Notes under the pieces: model-generated | The model's input: only the letters and a program-made list of their open reading frames with translations | Told to the model about the DNA's origin: nothing | Database searches by the model: none | DNA from: Batkoa obscura | Taxonomy: Eukaryota; Entomophthoromycota; Entomophthoromycetes; Entomophthorales; Batkoaceae | Direction: 5' to 3' | DNA length: 64,000 nucleotides | NCBI GenBank assembly: GCA_030770535.1 | Contig: JASVEC010000058.1 | Coordinates: forward strand, 62,001-126,000 | Shown here: positions 22,864 through 34,429 of the stretch, in pieces | How positions within the stretch are numbered: the stretch's first letter is position 1 | Layout of the letters: every line of letters begins with the position of its first letter | Made by a program: the position numbers and the translations under genes

Positions 22864-25800
22864 ATGTCCAACTGTGGAATGTCTTGCTTTCCTGCGAAAC
22901 ATGCCACTTTAGTCAATAACTGCTATCCCACATTAGCTGGTGAAACTAAACCAAAATCCAACGAACTTTCTTATCTTCAATTCTACGCCGAGTCCAGGCC
23001 TGAAAAGTTAACTAAAGTTGGCGTTTATCTCGAAAAAAAAGTCGAGGCTGATATTTGGAAAAAAAAGATTGAGTAAACTTCTGGTTTTTATTAGCTAAGA
23101 GATTGAGTTTAATGTTTAAAATTTAGTTTTGTTAAAGTTTCCATGCTCATTTGGAAAGCGGTACTGACCACTTCTCCAGCTCAAGTTAATTTGTACGCCG
23201 ACCCATTGTTAAAGTCTATTAAGGCAGTTCTTACCTCTGAAGACCAAAGTGTTTATCCAGACGCCACAGAAACAGTAAATCTAATTTACAATTAAAAAGA
23301 TAATAAGTTAAAGTTTTAAATTTAGTTCAGCAAATTTTGTGAAGTTAACGGAAGAATGACTTTACTTCCAGATACCGAAATATTCGAATTGTATGTCCAA
23401 GTAATTCAAACCTATTGCTCGTTTGCAGTCAGTGAAAACTCAAACTTAGTGATAAGAAATAGGTAGCTCAGTTAAATAATAGAGTTTGAAACAATAGATT
23501 AATGATTATTAGTTTAAGAAAAAGTGGTATTCGAGCCCTTTCATCAGTAGGGAGATCAGATATTTTGCATAATTCCGATAGTAAAAGTTTGATCCACCTT
23601 TTAGTACCTGCTTTTATTTTCAATATCTCATCTCCAATCATTGAAATAGCGGATTCAAAGTAAGATCACTTTGTCTTTTATTGAGTAAGATTATTAACTT
23701 TTATCAGTCCAACACAAAAAACAATGAGTTCAAATCATGAGATTGAAGAGACTACTTGTGAAGAGTTAAATTCACTAGCTAGCCATGGGTTCGCTGATTT
23801 GGCCCGTTTAAGTTCAATCATTCATCTTAGGACTGTGATTGATTGCATTTTTGAGTAATTTGTTATTTATGTTTACTAAGATTATATTAAACAAAGAAAA
23901 TAGATATGTAGAAAGTAAGAATTATTGGACAAAAATTGATTTTGTTAAAGAGCTAATTCAATTGGTTTCGAGTTCAGCACAAGTAAGATTACATCAGTTT
24001 AATATAAACATAATAGATCTAAACCACTAAATTTTAGCCTCAATTTCGTTATGTTCCAGTAGCAGTTGTACTTAAATTTTTAGAAAGTGAAGAGATAGTT
24101 CATAACTATTCCAAAATGTTATGCTTGATTAAAGTATTGGAATCATTATTAGTAAAAAGGCAAAGTCTGGTTGGAATATCTGTATTGGAAATTTTGAACA
24201 CGCTTGTAGCTCAATTAATTACATTAAATGCTAGTACTAGTAATGGAAATGAGAGCTCAATAACAGCAGCCAAGTCCCATATTTTAGAAACCATTGGTAA
24301 ATTAGGGTCTCAGATCTATTATAGCGATCAGATTATGGATGTGTTAAGCTATCTCGTTAACAAACTTAAGATTGGGGCTAAGGAACCAACAATGGGTAAT
24401 TTAAGCATTACAGATGGAAGAGTATTGATATTACAGGCTATGACTAAAGTGTTGAAAGAACACCATAAAGATAACAAGAAACCCAACGAGTCTAAAGCTA
24501 CGATATCTTTGAATGTGTTTACATCTACTATTTCATTGCTATTAAATGAATCCTCACGTAAGTTTAGTTTTTACTTATAGAAACCCATTGTTTAATTGTT
24601 GTTAGAGGTACGATTGGAATTCTTTTACTTTATCTTTGAGCTTATTCATGGGCTTTATTTACATGAAAGGTAAGTTTGGCAGTACTATTACTTACAATTA
24701 TTTATGACTTTATTTTAGGGTTTCAAAGTCACATGAACGAGAAGTAAATTTTTCATTGGAATTATTTAAAAAAAGAAAACTAACATTTATAACAGTTTCT
24801 AGTATCTTTGCATAGAGCATTATTTGATTATGCTTCAAGTTCCTCCAATTTACCTATGGACTATTTAATCGTTTATAATATTTTAACCTCTTTATATCCA
24901 TCCCTTGGAGAACATGCTCTTATTCGTACTATTCCACTAATTTTCAGACTTCAAGTAAGTTTTTTATATTAAGGCTGGATCGTAAAGATATTAATTAAGT
25001 TATAGGCTTTAGAAGCAGATGAGAAAGATATTAATCTTAATCATCACCTTGCACTTTCAGGGGTTGTAGTCTACTTTTTCACATATTTAGGAAATGAAAT
25101 ACCTTCCGAAGAACTTACCAAGTATGTTGAAGAGGTAAATAGAGCTAGTATACCAGTTTCTTTCATAATTCAATATGATTATTTTTAGATTAAAAACCAA
25201 AGAGATTTATCGTTCCAATGGTTGAACACTTTAAATATCAAAGAACCCGAAGAGCTTCGAAATATGACTGACTTAACTTTTGAGTAAGAAATATGAAATA
25301 CAAAATAACTCAATTAGCAATACTAATATACTTGATTAGTGATTTGAATTCCAATAGATTAGTGGTCACACCTAATATTGTTAGTATATTTATTGATCCA
25401 GAAATAATTACAGAAATTTTGATGGCTTCACCACAACTCACAGTGTCTACGGATGATGCTAAACGCCAGCTTTTGGAAGAATATAACCCGGAAAAAAGTA
25501 ATTATGGTAAATTTAATATTATGCTATAATCATAATCATTTTGTAATGACAACTCAATAGACTTTCAAGAATCTAAATTCCGTATTCGCCCCTCTCGTAG
25601 TGTGAGGAGTCATAAAACCAATCTTGAACCCAATGTGATCTCAGCTGAGCCAGCTAAGATTGTGCGAATTGAAAATCTCAAAGATGCATTGACAGTACCC
25701 AATCAAGATTCCAGTGAATTCGATTCTGATTCTGAAATTGTATCCCCTTCAATTTCTACCTCTAAAAAATCACCAAGAGAATTCGGATCTCGAGTAGATG

Positions 25801-25892
25801 TTAATACTCTGTTACAATCTATTTCAATATCCAACCCTTCAGCACGTAAAAGTACCCTTTCATTGGTCCATGGACCATATGAAAATCTTTAG
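22864..25892 (+). CDS. EFR3: Efr3, plasma-membrane scaffold of PI4-kinase
   Basis: Efr3 anchors the Stt4/PI4KIII-alpha complex at the plasma membrane. The N terminus MSNCGMSCFPAKHATLVNNC carries early cysteines suited to palmitoylation, then YPTLAGETKPKSNELSYLQF and RPEKLTKVGVYLEKK, matching the Efr3 start (lipidation motif, then PEKLxRIGxYL). Later exons form an all-helical repeat rod: FVKVSMLIWKAVL, FSKFCEVNGRMTLL, LRKSGIRALSSVG, LIHLLVPAFIFNI, HGFADLARLSSI, and further HEAT-like helices to about 25530. A polar, Ser-rich C-terminal tail closes the protein (25555-25892). Exons 22864-23072 and 23127-23274 and most later ones are joined by 45-60 nt introns. The last junction reads NYD/FQESKFRIRPSRS. 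Confidence 0.87.
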
Positions 25893-26014
25893 AAATTAAT
25901 TTTAAACCCTTAATCTATTGCTAGTTTTTTCCTATTAATATTTGATATTCTTATAAAGATAAAGTCGTCATTCTAATATTTTATTTTTTATTTATTTTTT
26001 GCCTGGTAGCTAAT

Positions 26015-26120
26015 ATATGGGAGTGTTTTTTTAACTTCATTATTTTTTCCATTTTTTAAGCTCTATTTAAGCGGAAAATTTGTTAGTAAAATTCTTAAAC
26101 ACAAAAATACATCCCCATAT
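26015..26120 (+). mobile_element. MITE copy 6
   Basis: Forward copy, ATATGGGAGTG left end, perfect ACATCCCCATAT right end. Core AAGCTCT is one base off consensus. Confidence 0.9.
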
Positions 26121-26162
26121 AGTTTTATTTGAGTTTTATTTTTGTAAAATGGGATCACAAGT

Positions 26163-26269
26163 ATATGGGGATGTTTTTTTTGGTTTCATTACTTTTTCCA
26201 TCCTCTAAGTACTGTTTGAGCGGAAAAATTATTAATAAAATCCTTAAATATAAAAATACATCCCCATAT
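26163..26269 (+). mobile_element. MITE copy 7
   Basis: Forward copy with perfect ATATGGGGATG / CATCCCCATAT ends, 43 bp downstream of copy 6 in the same orientation. Confidence 0.92.
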
Positions 26270-27769
26270 GCTTTTATTGATTTTACTGATCAACTAATTT
26301 ACACTATTAAAGCTTTATAACATTGAGTAACTATTAATCTGTAAGTAATCCAGTTTATTTAATTTAGTTCAAATGTAGTAGTAAATTAATACACATAGTA
26401 TAATTTACTAAAAAATAGCAGCTTTTTAATTCCATGATTATTAAATATTATCTAAATATTATTCAATAGCTAGTTTAATTTACTGTCAAAAATAATAGAT
26501 AATAGATCTATAAGCAAAAGATATAAGTGCTGTTATATTAAAAATAAAACTGTTTTGCAATTTTAGCTGAAATAACAAAAAAAGTAAAGGATTTTAACAA
26601 TAACTAATATTCTATCTCAAATATTATTTTAGTTATGTTTTGTAAAAAAGGATTTCGAAAAACATTAAAATAATAACTTGAAAGCTAAATAGTCCCTTTG
26701 TCATAATATTATATTATACTTATTAGAATGATTGAAAAATAGTGTAATTTAACGAAAATCTTATTAAAAGTATAAAATTTATCTAAAATCTAAAAATCAA
26801 TTCAGTAACATCTTTAGCTTTAAAAATACAAACTTTAGAGTTTTATAATATTTCTCTTAACACAAAACTACAAAACATTATTTAAACAATTAAAAAATAT
26901 TTAAACTAGTTTTTTTATTAACTTTGTATTTTTAATTATAGTCCTAATCAATTTGAAATTATCGATACTTTACACTGCATTTTAAATTAATTAGCTCAAT
27001 TTTACTTGCACAAAGTTGACTAATCTAAAAACTTTTCAGTGTAATTTGTTGAATATTGAAAATCATTTCTTCCAAAAAAAAGAGAGTACTAACTTTGAAT
27101 TGTAAAAACTTTTACCTATTAAATTAGAGTATTAGAAGTGATTTCAATCATCCTATTTCTCAATAGATCCTTTGCTTCAATTCTTATCTATCTTAGTTGT
27201 TATTTGAAAACAATAAGAAATCTGTTTTATGAGTAGCTTTTAGAAAAGAAAGCAGACATATTAGTAAGCAACTTTTGGAGTTAAAGTCATTAAATTTATA
27301 TAGTAACATAAAATATAAATAAATCAAGCTTTCTCAAATATTATAAAATATTAAAGGAAAGCAAACGCCTTTTTTAAAAATATAAGTATTATAGAAATTT
27401 ATTATCGCTATCATAATGAGAATAAAACACTTTTAACCAAAATAACTCAAAGAAAGGTTTTATCTGGTCAGCTTAAGATCAAAAATTATAGAAGAGTAGA
27501 AGTTTTATCTAAACTCTCTTTATAAATTCTATTCATTTTTGCAATTTGTGAATTTTATTATTATATTAATACTTTATCTTCATCCAAATATAAAATAAAT
27601 GATATCAAGCCTTATAGTTGACCACATGGTGGCTTTCGCCATGGAAGTGATCATAGGTCAAAACCCTTCTATATTCCAAAAATTACTTACAAACTAAACA
27701 TGATATCTGGATTTAATCTTAAATAGCAGGCTTCTTTCGGAATTAGCATAACTAGAAATAGCAAGTTTG
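26270..27769. other. AT-rich spacer at start of island 1, no gene seen
   Basis: About 1.5 kb with no supported gene. A short hairpin (GACCACATGGTGGC ... CCATGGAAGTGATC) lies around 27617-27655, of unknown meaning. Confidence 0.4.
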
Positions 27770-27873
27770 ATATAGGAATGTATTTTTTTGTTTAAGGATT
27801 TTACTATAATCTTTTCACTCAAATAGCGCTTAAAAAATGGAAAAATAATGAAACTAAAAAAAACAGCCCCATT
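27770..27873 (-). mobile_element. MITE copy 8
   Basis: Reverse copy, ATATAGGAATGTA left end, CAGCCCCAT right end. It abuts the 5' edge of the decayed membrane-protein gene at 27885. Confidence 0.88.
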
Positions 27874-27884
27874 TAGTTAAATTT

Positions 27885-28629
27885 GTGCGCCATAATTCAT
27901 CAAGGGTTAAAATAGAGCCTAAGGTTTTTATTGATACTAAAGTAGTAAATAAGGCGGATGTAGAATTACATATTGATAAGAAATATTATGGTTTTAGTAT
28001 CAAAGGGTCTAGCATTCATGTTGGCCACAATAGCTGTTTTAGTTACACTTTCAAACAATTTGGACTATATTGAAAAACTTTTGATCTATATTCCCCATTG
28101 AGAATACTGGCACAGATTCTCAAGGAAAATATCATTTTAAAATTTAGAGCTTAAAGTGGCTAAAGCCAGCATCAAACCTCAAGAGCAAACTATAAATAAA
28201 ATAAACTTTACCACAGTTTCTGGAAATCTTGATGTTCAAGGTACTACTGGTGACACTATCTCTCTTTTTGCTAACAATGGCTATATTACTATGTCCGGTG
28301 TCAAATCTAATGCTGTAGTTGAAACTACTATTCATGGAAATGTGGATTTGTCTACACATAGTAAAAAGACAATGTATGTTAAAGCCCCATATAGTAATGG
28401 AAATAAAGCCAATTATAGCGAAGTTCGCGGAACAGAAGTAGATCAACTTAACCATGACTCTACTTTGATCAATGGTAGTGGCTTCATTTTAGTACCATCG
28501 AACTTTAAACGTATATTTGTAAGTAAAACATATTGTGATAGCATCCAAGTTACTAGTCTAAACAAAGAAGCTGTAATTTACTTTGGTGAAAATATAAGGA
28601 ATAGTAAGAATGGCCGTACATTTTACTAG
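27885..28629 (+). pseudogene. Decayed paralogue of the type II membrane protein at 56 kb
   Basis: Two open stretches match the intact gene at 56044-57306. VKIEPKVFIDTKVV and YYGFSIKGSS match its KIEPEIFISNVKV and YDFSIRGPR. TTVSGNLDVQGTTGDTISLF and IHGNVDLSTHSKKTMYVKA match TVSGNLHVEGTTGQSVALF and DGNVDLTAKNSNKVHAKA. The cytosolic N terminus, membrane helix and His-rich region are missing, and the left edge coincides with MITE copy 8. The reading frame breaks near 28070-28150, so at least one frameshift plus loss of the 5' part. A gene relic, not expected to make a full product. Confidence 0.8.
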
Positions 28630-28969
28630 GCTTTGCTAGTGTTAAAGTCGTTTAAATTTAATAAATAGTTTTGTTATTATGACTGCTTTCTAGATAAAGT
28701 TAAATGCAAATTGCTTATAGTAATATAGTTAAAAATTTAAAATCTATAAAGTACTCGATATAAGTATAAGTATAGGTTTTATTTGCTATATTGCTATTTA
28801 AATTTTCATCTTTAAAAAATATGATAAATATACTTCGAATGATTATCAGTCTATGCCATTTAAATAAACTATATTATTGCTATTGATGTGACTAAGATCA
28901 TTAATTAAAAAGTAAGGTTACTATTTTATAGTTAATAAAATATATCTTTATTACATTTAAATATACAGA

Positions 28970-30016
28970 TTAATTTAAGAAATAATCCAAACGACCTTTA
29001 GCATAATTTTTGACAACGTTTTTAGCACGAGTGATTAAAGAGCGTTTGGGTCTGAATTTGTTTCTAACATCAACGATTTTTCTTTTAATAGCTTCATACT
29101 CAACTTGTAATTGTGTATATTTGCTTGGGTCTTTGTTCAACACAGTATTGAATTTCACTGCTGCATCATTAAGAAGTCCATCAAAACATGCATAAGAATC
29201 ACAGGCTGGTAATCTTTGGTTTAGGTTGAGTTCAGTAGCAATTGGCCCACTTCCAACATCGCCTCCGTTATTTCCGCCATTATTACCCCCATTGTTTCCT
29301 CCATTGTTTCCTCCATTATTACCTCCGTTGTTTCCTCCATTATTACCTCCATTATTTCCTCCATTGTTTGGGTTTTTGGCAGCAAATTGCTCTTGAGCTT
29401 CCTTAATTCTATTTTGAATTTTAAGCCATTGTGTATTAAGTTCATTAATTCTGGATTGATCTTGATTCAAGAGAGTGGTATAAGATTGACTACAAGTATT
29501 AAGAATAGTATCAAATTGTTCTCTCTTTGTAACTTGAGAAATCTTTTGTTCAAGTTGGCAGTTATCAGAGATGGTTTGTTTAGAACCTCCTCCATTGTTT
29601 CCTCCATTGTTTCCTCCATTGTTTCCTCCATTATTACCCCCGTTGTTTCCTCCATTATTTCCTCCACCATTAGCAGCAAACTGCTCTTGAGCCTGCTTGA
29701 TTCTTTGTTGAATTGCAAGCCATTGTGTATTAAGTTCATTAATTCTGGATTGATCTTGAGTCAAGAGAGTAGTATAAGATTGGCCGCAAGTATTAAGAAT
29801 GGTATCAAATTGTTCTCTCTTTGTAACTTGAGAAATCTTTTGCTCAATCTGGCAATGATCAGCAATTGATTGTCCGCCGCGGATATGTAATAATCCTTTA
29901 ACGCTACCAAAAAAATTGTCACCAATAGCTCTTAAGCCATGATGTTTAGATGGGGAAGCTACTATAGTAGAAGCTAGACAGATTAGAAGAGTGGAGGTAA
30001 TAGTGTTAAACTTCAT
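28970..30016 (-). CDS. Secreted modular protein with Gly-Gly-Asn linkers, three modules
   Basis: 348 codons, single exon. Signal peptide to about residue 21 (MKFNTITSTLLICLASTIVA), then the family motif KHHGLRAIGDNFFGSVKGLL with HIRGGQ. Two nearly identical helical modules follow (CQIEQKISQVTKREQFDTIL, NTCGQSYTTLL, QSRINELNTQWLAIQ). Each has two cysteines about 29 residues apart and is followed by an imperfect GGN repeat of roughly 7 and 13 units. A third, divergent module (LNLNQRLPACDSYACFDGLL ... LQVEYEAIKRKI) ends in a basic tail (FRPKRSLITRAK). Paralogues lie at 31435 and 47867, with relics at 46.4, 49.5 and 51.4 kb. No known domain recognised. Secretion, disulfides and tandem duplication suggest a surface or host-interaction role; this is inference. 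Confidence 0.85.
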   Translation of the reverse strand: MKFNTITSTLLICLASTIVASPSKHHGLRAIGDNFFGSVKGLLHIRGGQSIADHCQIEQKISQVTKREQFDTILNTCGQSYTTLLTQDQSRINELNTQWLAIQQRIKQAQEQFAANGGGNNGGNNGGNNGGNNGGNNGGNNGGGSKQTISDNCQLEQKISQVTKREQFDTILNTCSQSYTTLLNQDQSRINELNTQWLKIQNRIKEAQEQFAAKNPNNGGNNGGNNGGNNGGNNGGNNGGNNGGNNGGNNGGDVGSGPIATELNLNQRLPACDSYACFDGLLNDAAVKFNTVLNKDPSKYTQLQVEYEAIKRKIVDVRNKFRPKRSLITRAKNVVKNYAKGRLDYFLN

Positions 30017-30107
30017 TTTCTGGTTAATATAGTTTGATAATTTTTTGGACTGATATATTTTTATTTTATATAGTTTTAAAAATAAGGCTCCTCAATAAAT
30101 AATTACT

Positions 30108-30117
30108 CCGTGTACGG
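30108..30117. promoter_or_regulatory. CCG-N4-CGG inverted half-sites upstream of secreted gene
   Basis: CCGTGTACGG sits about 92 bp before the start at 30016. Inverted CCG/CGG half-sites are the pattern bound by fungal Zn2Cys6 regulators. The surrounding block (GGCTCCTCAATA ... AATTACTCCGTG) is conserved upstream of paralogues at 48.5 and 46.8 kb. Confidence 0.5.
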
Positions 30118-30129
30118 CAAACTTGAAAT

Positions 30130-30616
30130 AGTATCCTTGAATTAGCCATACTAATTTAACCTGAATTTATTTATATTCGTTTTAATTCTAAAATTTTTAA
30201 ATAGATTTTTGAATTAGAATAATGTTTAAAAATAAAAATTGTTTTTATTTTATAAAAATAAAATAAATATTCATTAATTGGCAATTCCGGGATACTTTTA
30301 GAGAACACATTACATAAAATTACTATTTTTAATGAGCTTTTTAAATACTTAATATAACTCAATATAAGCTGAATGTCAGATAAATAAAAACCTTTAAGTA
30401 AAGGTATAGAAATATTAAATGCTCAAATCTCAAATGTTATTTTGCTATTATGATAATTGAACAAATTAACTGTAACTATATTTTACAATATAAACTGGGA
30501 CAATGTTATGTAACAGTCTATTTTAAAGTACAATATAATAAATTATCTAGCATTGTTGACTATCCAAAAACATTATAAAATTAACTCTATTTATAGCAAT
30601 AACCTTATTTTATATT
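30130..30616. other. Spacer, no gene seen
   Basis: Beyond the conserved promoter block this is AT-rich sequence. A 63-codon minus-strand ORF at 30171-30362 has no features and is not called. Confidence 0.35.
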
Positions 30617-30718
30617 GTATGGAAATGTATTTTTTATCTAAGTTTTACTAGCAACCTTTTTTTTAAATAGTGCTTAAAAATGGAAAAAGTGATGAAATCA
30701 AAAAAACATCTCTACATA
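30617..30718 (-). mobile_element. MITE copy 9
   Basis: Reverse copy, GTATGGAAATGTA left end, ACATCTCTACAT right end. Core AAATAGTGCTTAAA. Moderately diverged. Confidence 0.8.
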
Positions 30719-31434
30719 TTCTTTTACTTTACAATAGAAAAAACTACTCCAGTATAAAAGCCATTAAAATAAGTACTAAAAATAACCGTCAAAGTTACTT
30801 ATAGCTAATCAGTATTGTTAATTTTATTTGAGTACCATTATAGGATAATTAATATAGTTATTTAATATATGATATACTATATCAAAATAATAAAATATCA
30901 ATTATGATAACATAGGAGTTAGATTCATAATAAGGTTTATTTGAAAATAGCTTAAGCTACTTCCATATAGTTACATGTTTTTCACACATGCTTAAAGCTA
31001 AATTTTAACTTTATGGAGTTATTCTAGCATCGATTTGTTATTTTGATAAAGTCTTAATTTTTATTTTACCTTTTAATATATATAAGATTATAGAGATAGC
31101 TTTCTATAGTAAACATCTCATTTTATTTTATAAACAGTTCATGACTACTTTCAAAAATAAAATTTTAATTCTTTTAATGATTTTTGTAATATTTAAAAGC
31201 GTAAGATTGATAGTTTAAGATGATTTATTAGATTTTTTATTATCAAATTAGCTAATGACTTATTATACTATCATAAACAATCACTTACTTAATAGCTTTC
31301 AAGACTTTATTCAATATATATCTTTATACTATACGCTTTAAATTGTAATAATATCCTTATATCGAAAATTAAAATATAAAAATTTATTTTAAAAAAGACA
31401 ATATGATATAATTTGCATTTTATTTACACTTAAT
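30719..31434. other. Spacer between the two long paralogues, no gene seen
   Basis: AT-rich, no supported gene or repeat copy. Confidence 0.4.
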
Positions 31435-32175
31435 TTAGCTTAACATGGAGTCAACACGACGCTTAATATAACTTTTAACAACTTTCTTAGCACGAGTGAT
31501 TAAAGAGCGTTTGGGTCTGAATTTGTCTCTAGTATCAACGATTTTTCTTTTAATAGCTTCATACTCAACTTGTAATTGTGTATATTTGCTTGGGTCTTTG
31601 TTCAACACAGTATTGAATTTCACTGCTGCATCATTGAGAAGTCCATCAAAACATGCATAAGAATCACAGGCTGGTAATCTTTGGTTTAGGTTGAGTTCAG
31701 TAGCAATTGGCCCACTTCCAACATCGCCTCCGTTATTTCCGCCATTATTACCCCCATTGTTTCCTCCATTATTACCTCCGTTGTTTCCTCCATTATTACC
31801 TCCATTATTTCCTCCATTGTTTGGGTTTTTGGCAGCAAATTGCTCTTGAGCTTCCTTAATTCTATTTTGGATTGCAAGCCATTGTGTATTAAGTTCATTA
31901 ATTCTGGATTGATCTTGATTCAAGAGAGTGGTATAAGATTGACTACAAGTATTAAGAATAGTATCAAATTGTTCTCTCTTTGTAACTTGAGAAATCTTTT
32001 GCTCAATCTGGCAATGATCAGCAATTGATTGTCCGCCACGGATATGTAATAATCCTTTAAAGCCACCGATAATTTCATCGCCAATAGCTCTTACACCATG
32101 ATGTTTAGTGTGATAAGCTAAAGAACTTGCAGCAAAGTAAGTGATAGCAGATAATAAGATGGTATTGAATTTCAT
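31435..32175 (-). CDS. Secreted modular protein with Gly-Gly-Asn linker, two modules
   Basis: 246 codons from the ATG at 32175. The open frame extends 51 codons upstream, but MKFNTILLSAITYFAASSLA is a clear signal peptide and aligns with the paralogue's start. Then KHHGVRAIGDEIIGGFKGLL, one helical two-cysteine module (CQIEQKISQVTKREQFDTIL ... NTCSQSYTTLL), a GGN linker of about nine units, the divergent C-terminal module (LPACDSYACFDGLL) and the basic tail (FRPKRSLITRAKKVVKSYIK). It equals the 28970 gene minus one module and one linker. The DNA of the shared mature part is almost identical between the two, while the signal peptide and last ~25 codons differ, which points to recent duplication or gene conversion. 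Confidence 0.85.
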   Translation of the reverse strand: MKFNTILLSAITYFAASSLAYHTKHHGVRAIGDEIIGGFKGLLHIRGGQSIADHCQIEQKISQVTKREQFDTILNTCSQSYTTLLNQDQSRINELNTQWLAIQNRIKEAQEQFAAKNPNNGGNNGGNNGGNNGGNNGGNNGGNNGGNNGGDVGSGPIATELNLNQRLPACDSYACFDGLLNDAAVKFNTVLNKDPSKYTQLQVEYEAIKRKIVDTRDKFRPKRSLITRAKKVVKSYIKRRVDSMLS

Positions 32176-32238
32176 TGTTTTAATTTGATTCAAGGTTAAC
32201 TGTAAAAAATATTTGAAATTGGTTTTATAATGCTTTGG

Positions 32239-32260
32239 ACGGAGATTATAATTACTCCGT
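32239..32260. promoter_or_regulatory. Palindromic ACGGAG...CTCCGT element
   Basis: ACGGAG and CTCCGT separated by a 10-bp AT spacer, 65-85 bp upstream of the start at 32175. The right half is the same ATTACTCCGT seen before the paralogues. Confidence 0.45.
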
Positions 32261-32329
32261 TTAAATTTAATTAGAACTTTTTTTAAATTTTTTCCATTGC
32301 TTGGATTCACGTAGCATTTGGATGTCATT

Positions 32330-33340
32330 TAAGGGATTACTTTTTTAACTATTCTTGAACTGTTCTTTAAAAAAATCTATTTATAAGTTGGTTCTTCAAA
32401 GGTAAAAATATTATAAAGCCAAATGTCATTTATCAAACTCTTATATCATAGTGGTATTTTTTGTAAGTTATATTATATTTAATAAAGATAGTATGAATAT
32501 TAGTTATATACATTGAATTTTAGATTCAAAATTTATTGTACTATTAAGAGATTCTAAATTATACTACATGAGAAATTAGCATCATTTAATTCTAATATTT
32601 AATGCCAAAGTTGAGGTTAAAGGATAAAGTAGATTAATATTAAATTTTACGTTAATGAAACTAATAGTGAATTTTATTCAAATACTAATAAAGAAGAAAG
32701 TAAAATAAGAGTTTATTAAAAATAATTTGCTTTTTTGGATCCAAATTTAAAATCAAATCATTATGGCTGATAAAATAGATACTTGTTTTGCTCTTACCTA
32801 TACACGTTGGAAAGCTCACAAATTTATCAGTGGCTTTGAGGGTTAAAACTACAAAAGCATTGTAGAAATCATGTTTATTAGTCTTTCCTAAATCATTTTT
32901 TTCAGCATTTTATTGAATCATTTTTCTGACAAACTAGGTTCTAAACTCCAATGGCCTGAAATCTAGGTCAACCCATAAAAAAAGATATGGGCTTCTCTTT
33001 TGTATCAAAAAACAAAATTATACAAAACAGCAATTTCACAAATCCTTTCATCATTAGCTAAAATCGCTTTAGACCGCAGCCATACTAATATCATATTTAT
33101 TATGTTTCTACTATACTTTTTTACCCTTGATTCTATCCACACAGAAACCTCTATAAGCTTTGGTCATATGAATTTTACTCTAAACAGACAGATTCGTTGT
33201 AAACTATATTCTCTTATTTATATATATTAAACATAATACAAAAGCTAAATAAGTTGCTTATGTTTACTCATTTAAAGTTGGATAACAAATTAAAACTACA
33301 AAAATAGTAAATCATTTGATACAGATTAATTTATTAAATA
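32330..33340. other. Island 1 spacer with decayed coding traces
   Basis: Several short plus-strand open stretches (ATG at 32763 opening MADKIDTCFALTYTRWKAHK; 33000-33230) are not linked into a gene and contain stops. They may be remnants, but I recognise no family. Confidence 0.3.
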
Positions 33341-33424
33341 AAGAATTCAAAGTCAATATGGCTGCTAAAAAATATACAAATTCAAACATCAATTAAAATG
33401 TAAAGCTATATCTGCTATTTATTT

Positions 33425-33900
33425 TTTATTTTTAATATTTACACTAACGCTTGTGCTAATTTCCATAGAATCAAATGACTTTTCCAAAGTTTAAGCAGCC
33501 TTGCACAGATTACCCTTACGTTCAGCACTCCTACAATGAAAGCGTTCGATTTTAGCTGGCCCATATGTACAAATAGTTGGCGGAGAATCTCCATTGACTG
33601 AAAGTTTAGTTGGCATTCCCAACTTATTAAATAAGACTTCATTATTTAGCATAAGAAATGTCAATGCAGTATTGTAATAGCGGATTTGATCAGGATCTAA
33701 TAAATGGATACAAGAAACAACTTTTCTGTAAACATTAAACTTGGTTTTTAAGCTTTCTCCTAACTCTTTATGAATACACTCGTTTCTGATATTCAATAAT
33801 ATTAAACGTATGGTAATTTTAGTTATGCCACACTTTTAATGTTTTAACCTCATGTCCGTTAGTTTCCCATTTTTATTGCAATGTCAATTCTCTATCTTCA
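33425..33900 (-). pseudogene. Relic of a cysteine-containing lineage-specific family (copy A)
   Basis: The open stretch 33491-33796 reads KELGESLKTKFNVYRKVVSC, RYYNTALTFLMLNNEVLFNK and ICTYGPAKIERFHC. It aligns along its length with 42782-43135 (KELEEKLETRSGVYREAMFC, RYLNTTLLFVIPNDEVLFTK, ATCRYELTELRCIC). Homology continues upstream across in-frame stops (NNEDRELTLQ here, NDQDRKVALK there), so both copies look decayed. No known family recognised and no signal peptide found. Confidence 0.55.
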
Positions 33901-33919
33901 TTATTGAATCCAATTTTAA

Positions 33920-34022
33920 GTTGTGGATATATTTTTATGTTTAAATATTTCACTAACAAATTTTCCACTCAAATAGCGCTTAAAAAGTGGAAAAGTAGTG
34001 AAACAAAAAAACATCCCTTTAT
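33920..34022 (-). mobile_element. MITE copy 10
   Basis: Reverse copy with degenerate ends (TTGTGGATATA / ACATCCCTTTAT) but a perfect AAATAGCGCTTAAAAAGTGG core. Confidence 0.85.
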
Positions 34023-34332
34023 GATCTTTTAATTTGAATACTGAATGATATTTAAGCTTTTCAATTATATATGGCATAACCTTCTATACGATATACTTCA
34101 AATTTACCTTTTGATTTAGAAGATATAGAGCAAGACATTGACGAATCCATCGTTATTGGATGTTGAATGATGCTTGATACATGTTATAGTTCTTATTTGA
34201 AACATTCAGAATATTATTTGAGAGAATTTCAGTTAAAACTTGATCATCACCTTTTAGAGCACTAATATTTGACTTAGATTTTTTGGCGTTTAATATTGCT
34301 TTCAACTGTACTTATAGTGTGTATAAAATAGC
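34023..34332. other. Spacer, no gene seen
   Basis: AT-rich sequence between two MITE copies; nothing supported. Confidence 0.35.
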
Positions 34333-34429
34333 ATATGGGGGGTGTTTTTTGGTTTTATCACTTTCCATTTTCTTAAGCACTATTTTAGAAAAACTGTTAA
34401 TAAAATTCTTAAAAAATATATCCTCATAT
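34333..34429 (+). mobile_element. MITE copy 11
   Basis: Forward copy, ATATGGGGGGTG left end, ATCCTCATAT right end, with a few internal deletions. Confidence 0.85.

Noticed and set aside
29221-29739. Minus-strand Met/Glu-rich ORFs (METMEE-type repeats) within the same gene
   Set aside because: Frame-shifted readings of the GGN-encoding repeat; they lack independent starts or conserved features.
29387-29869. Long plus-strand ORF (160 codons) opposite the secreted modular gene, and similar ones at 31840-32028
   Set aside because: They are antisense shadows of the repetitive coding sequence; the sense strand has signal peptides and conserved cysteines.
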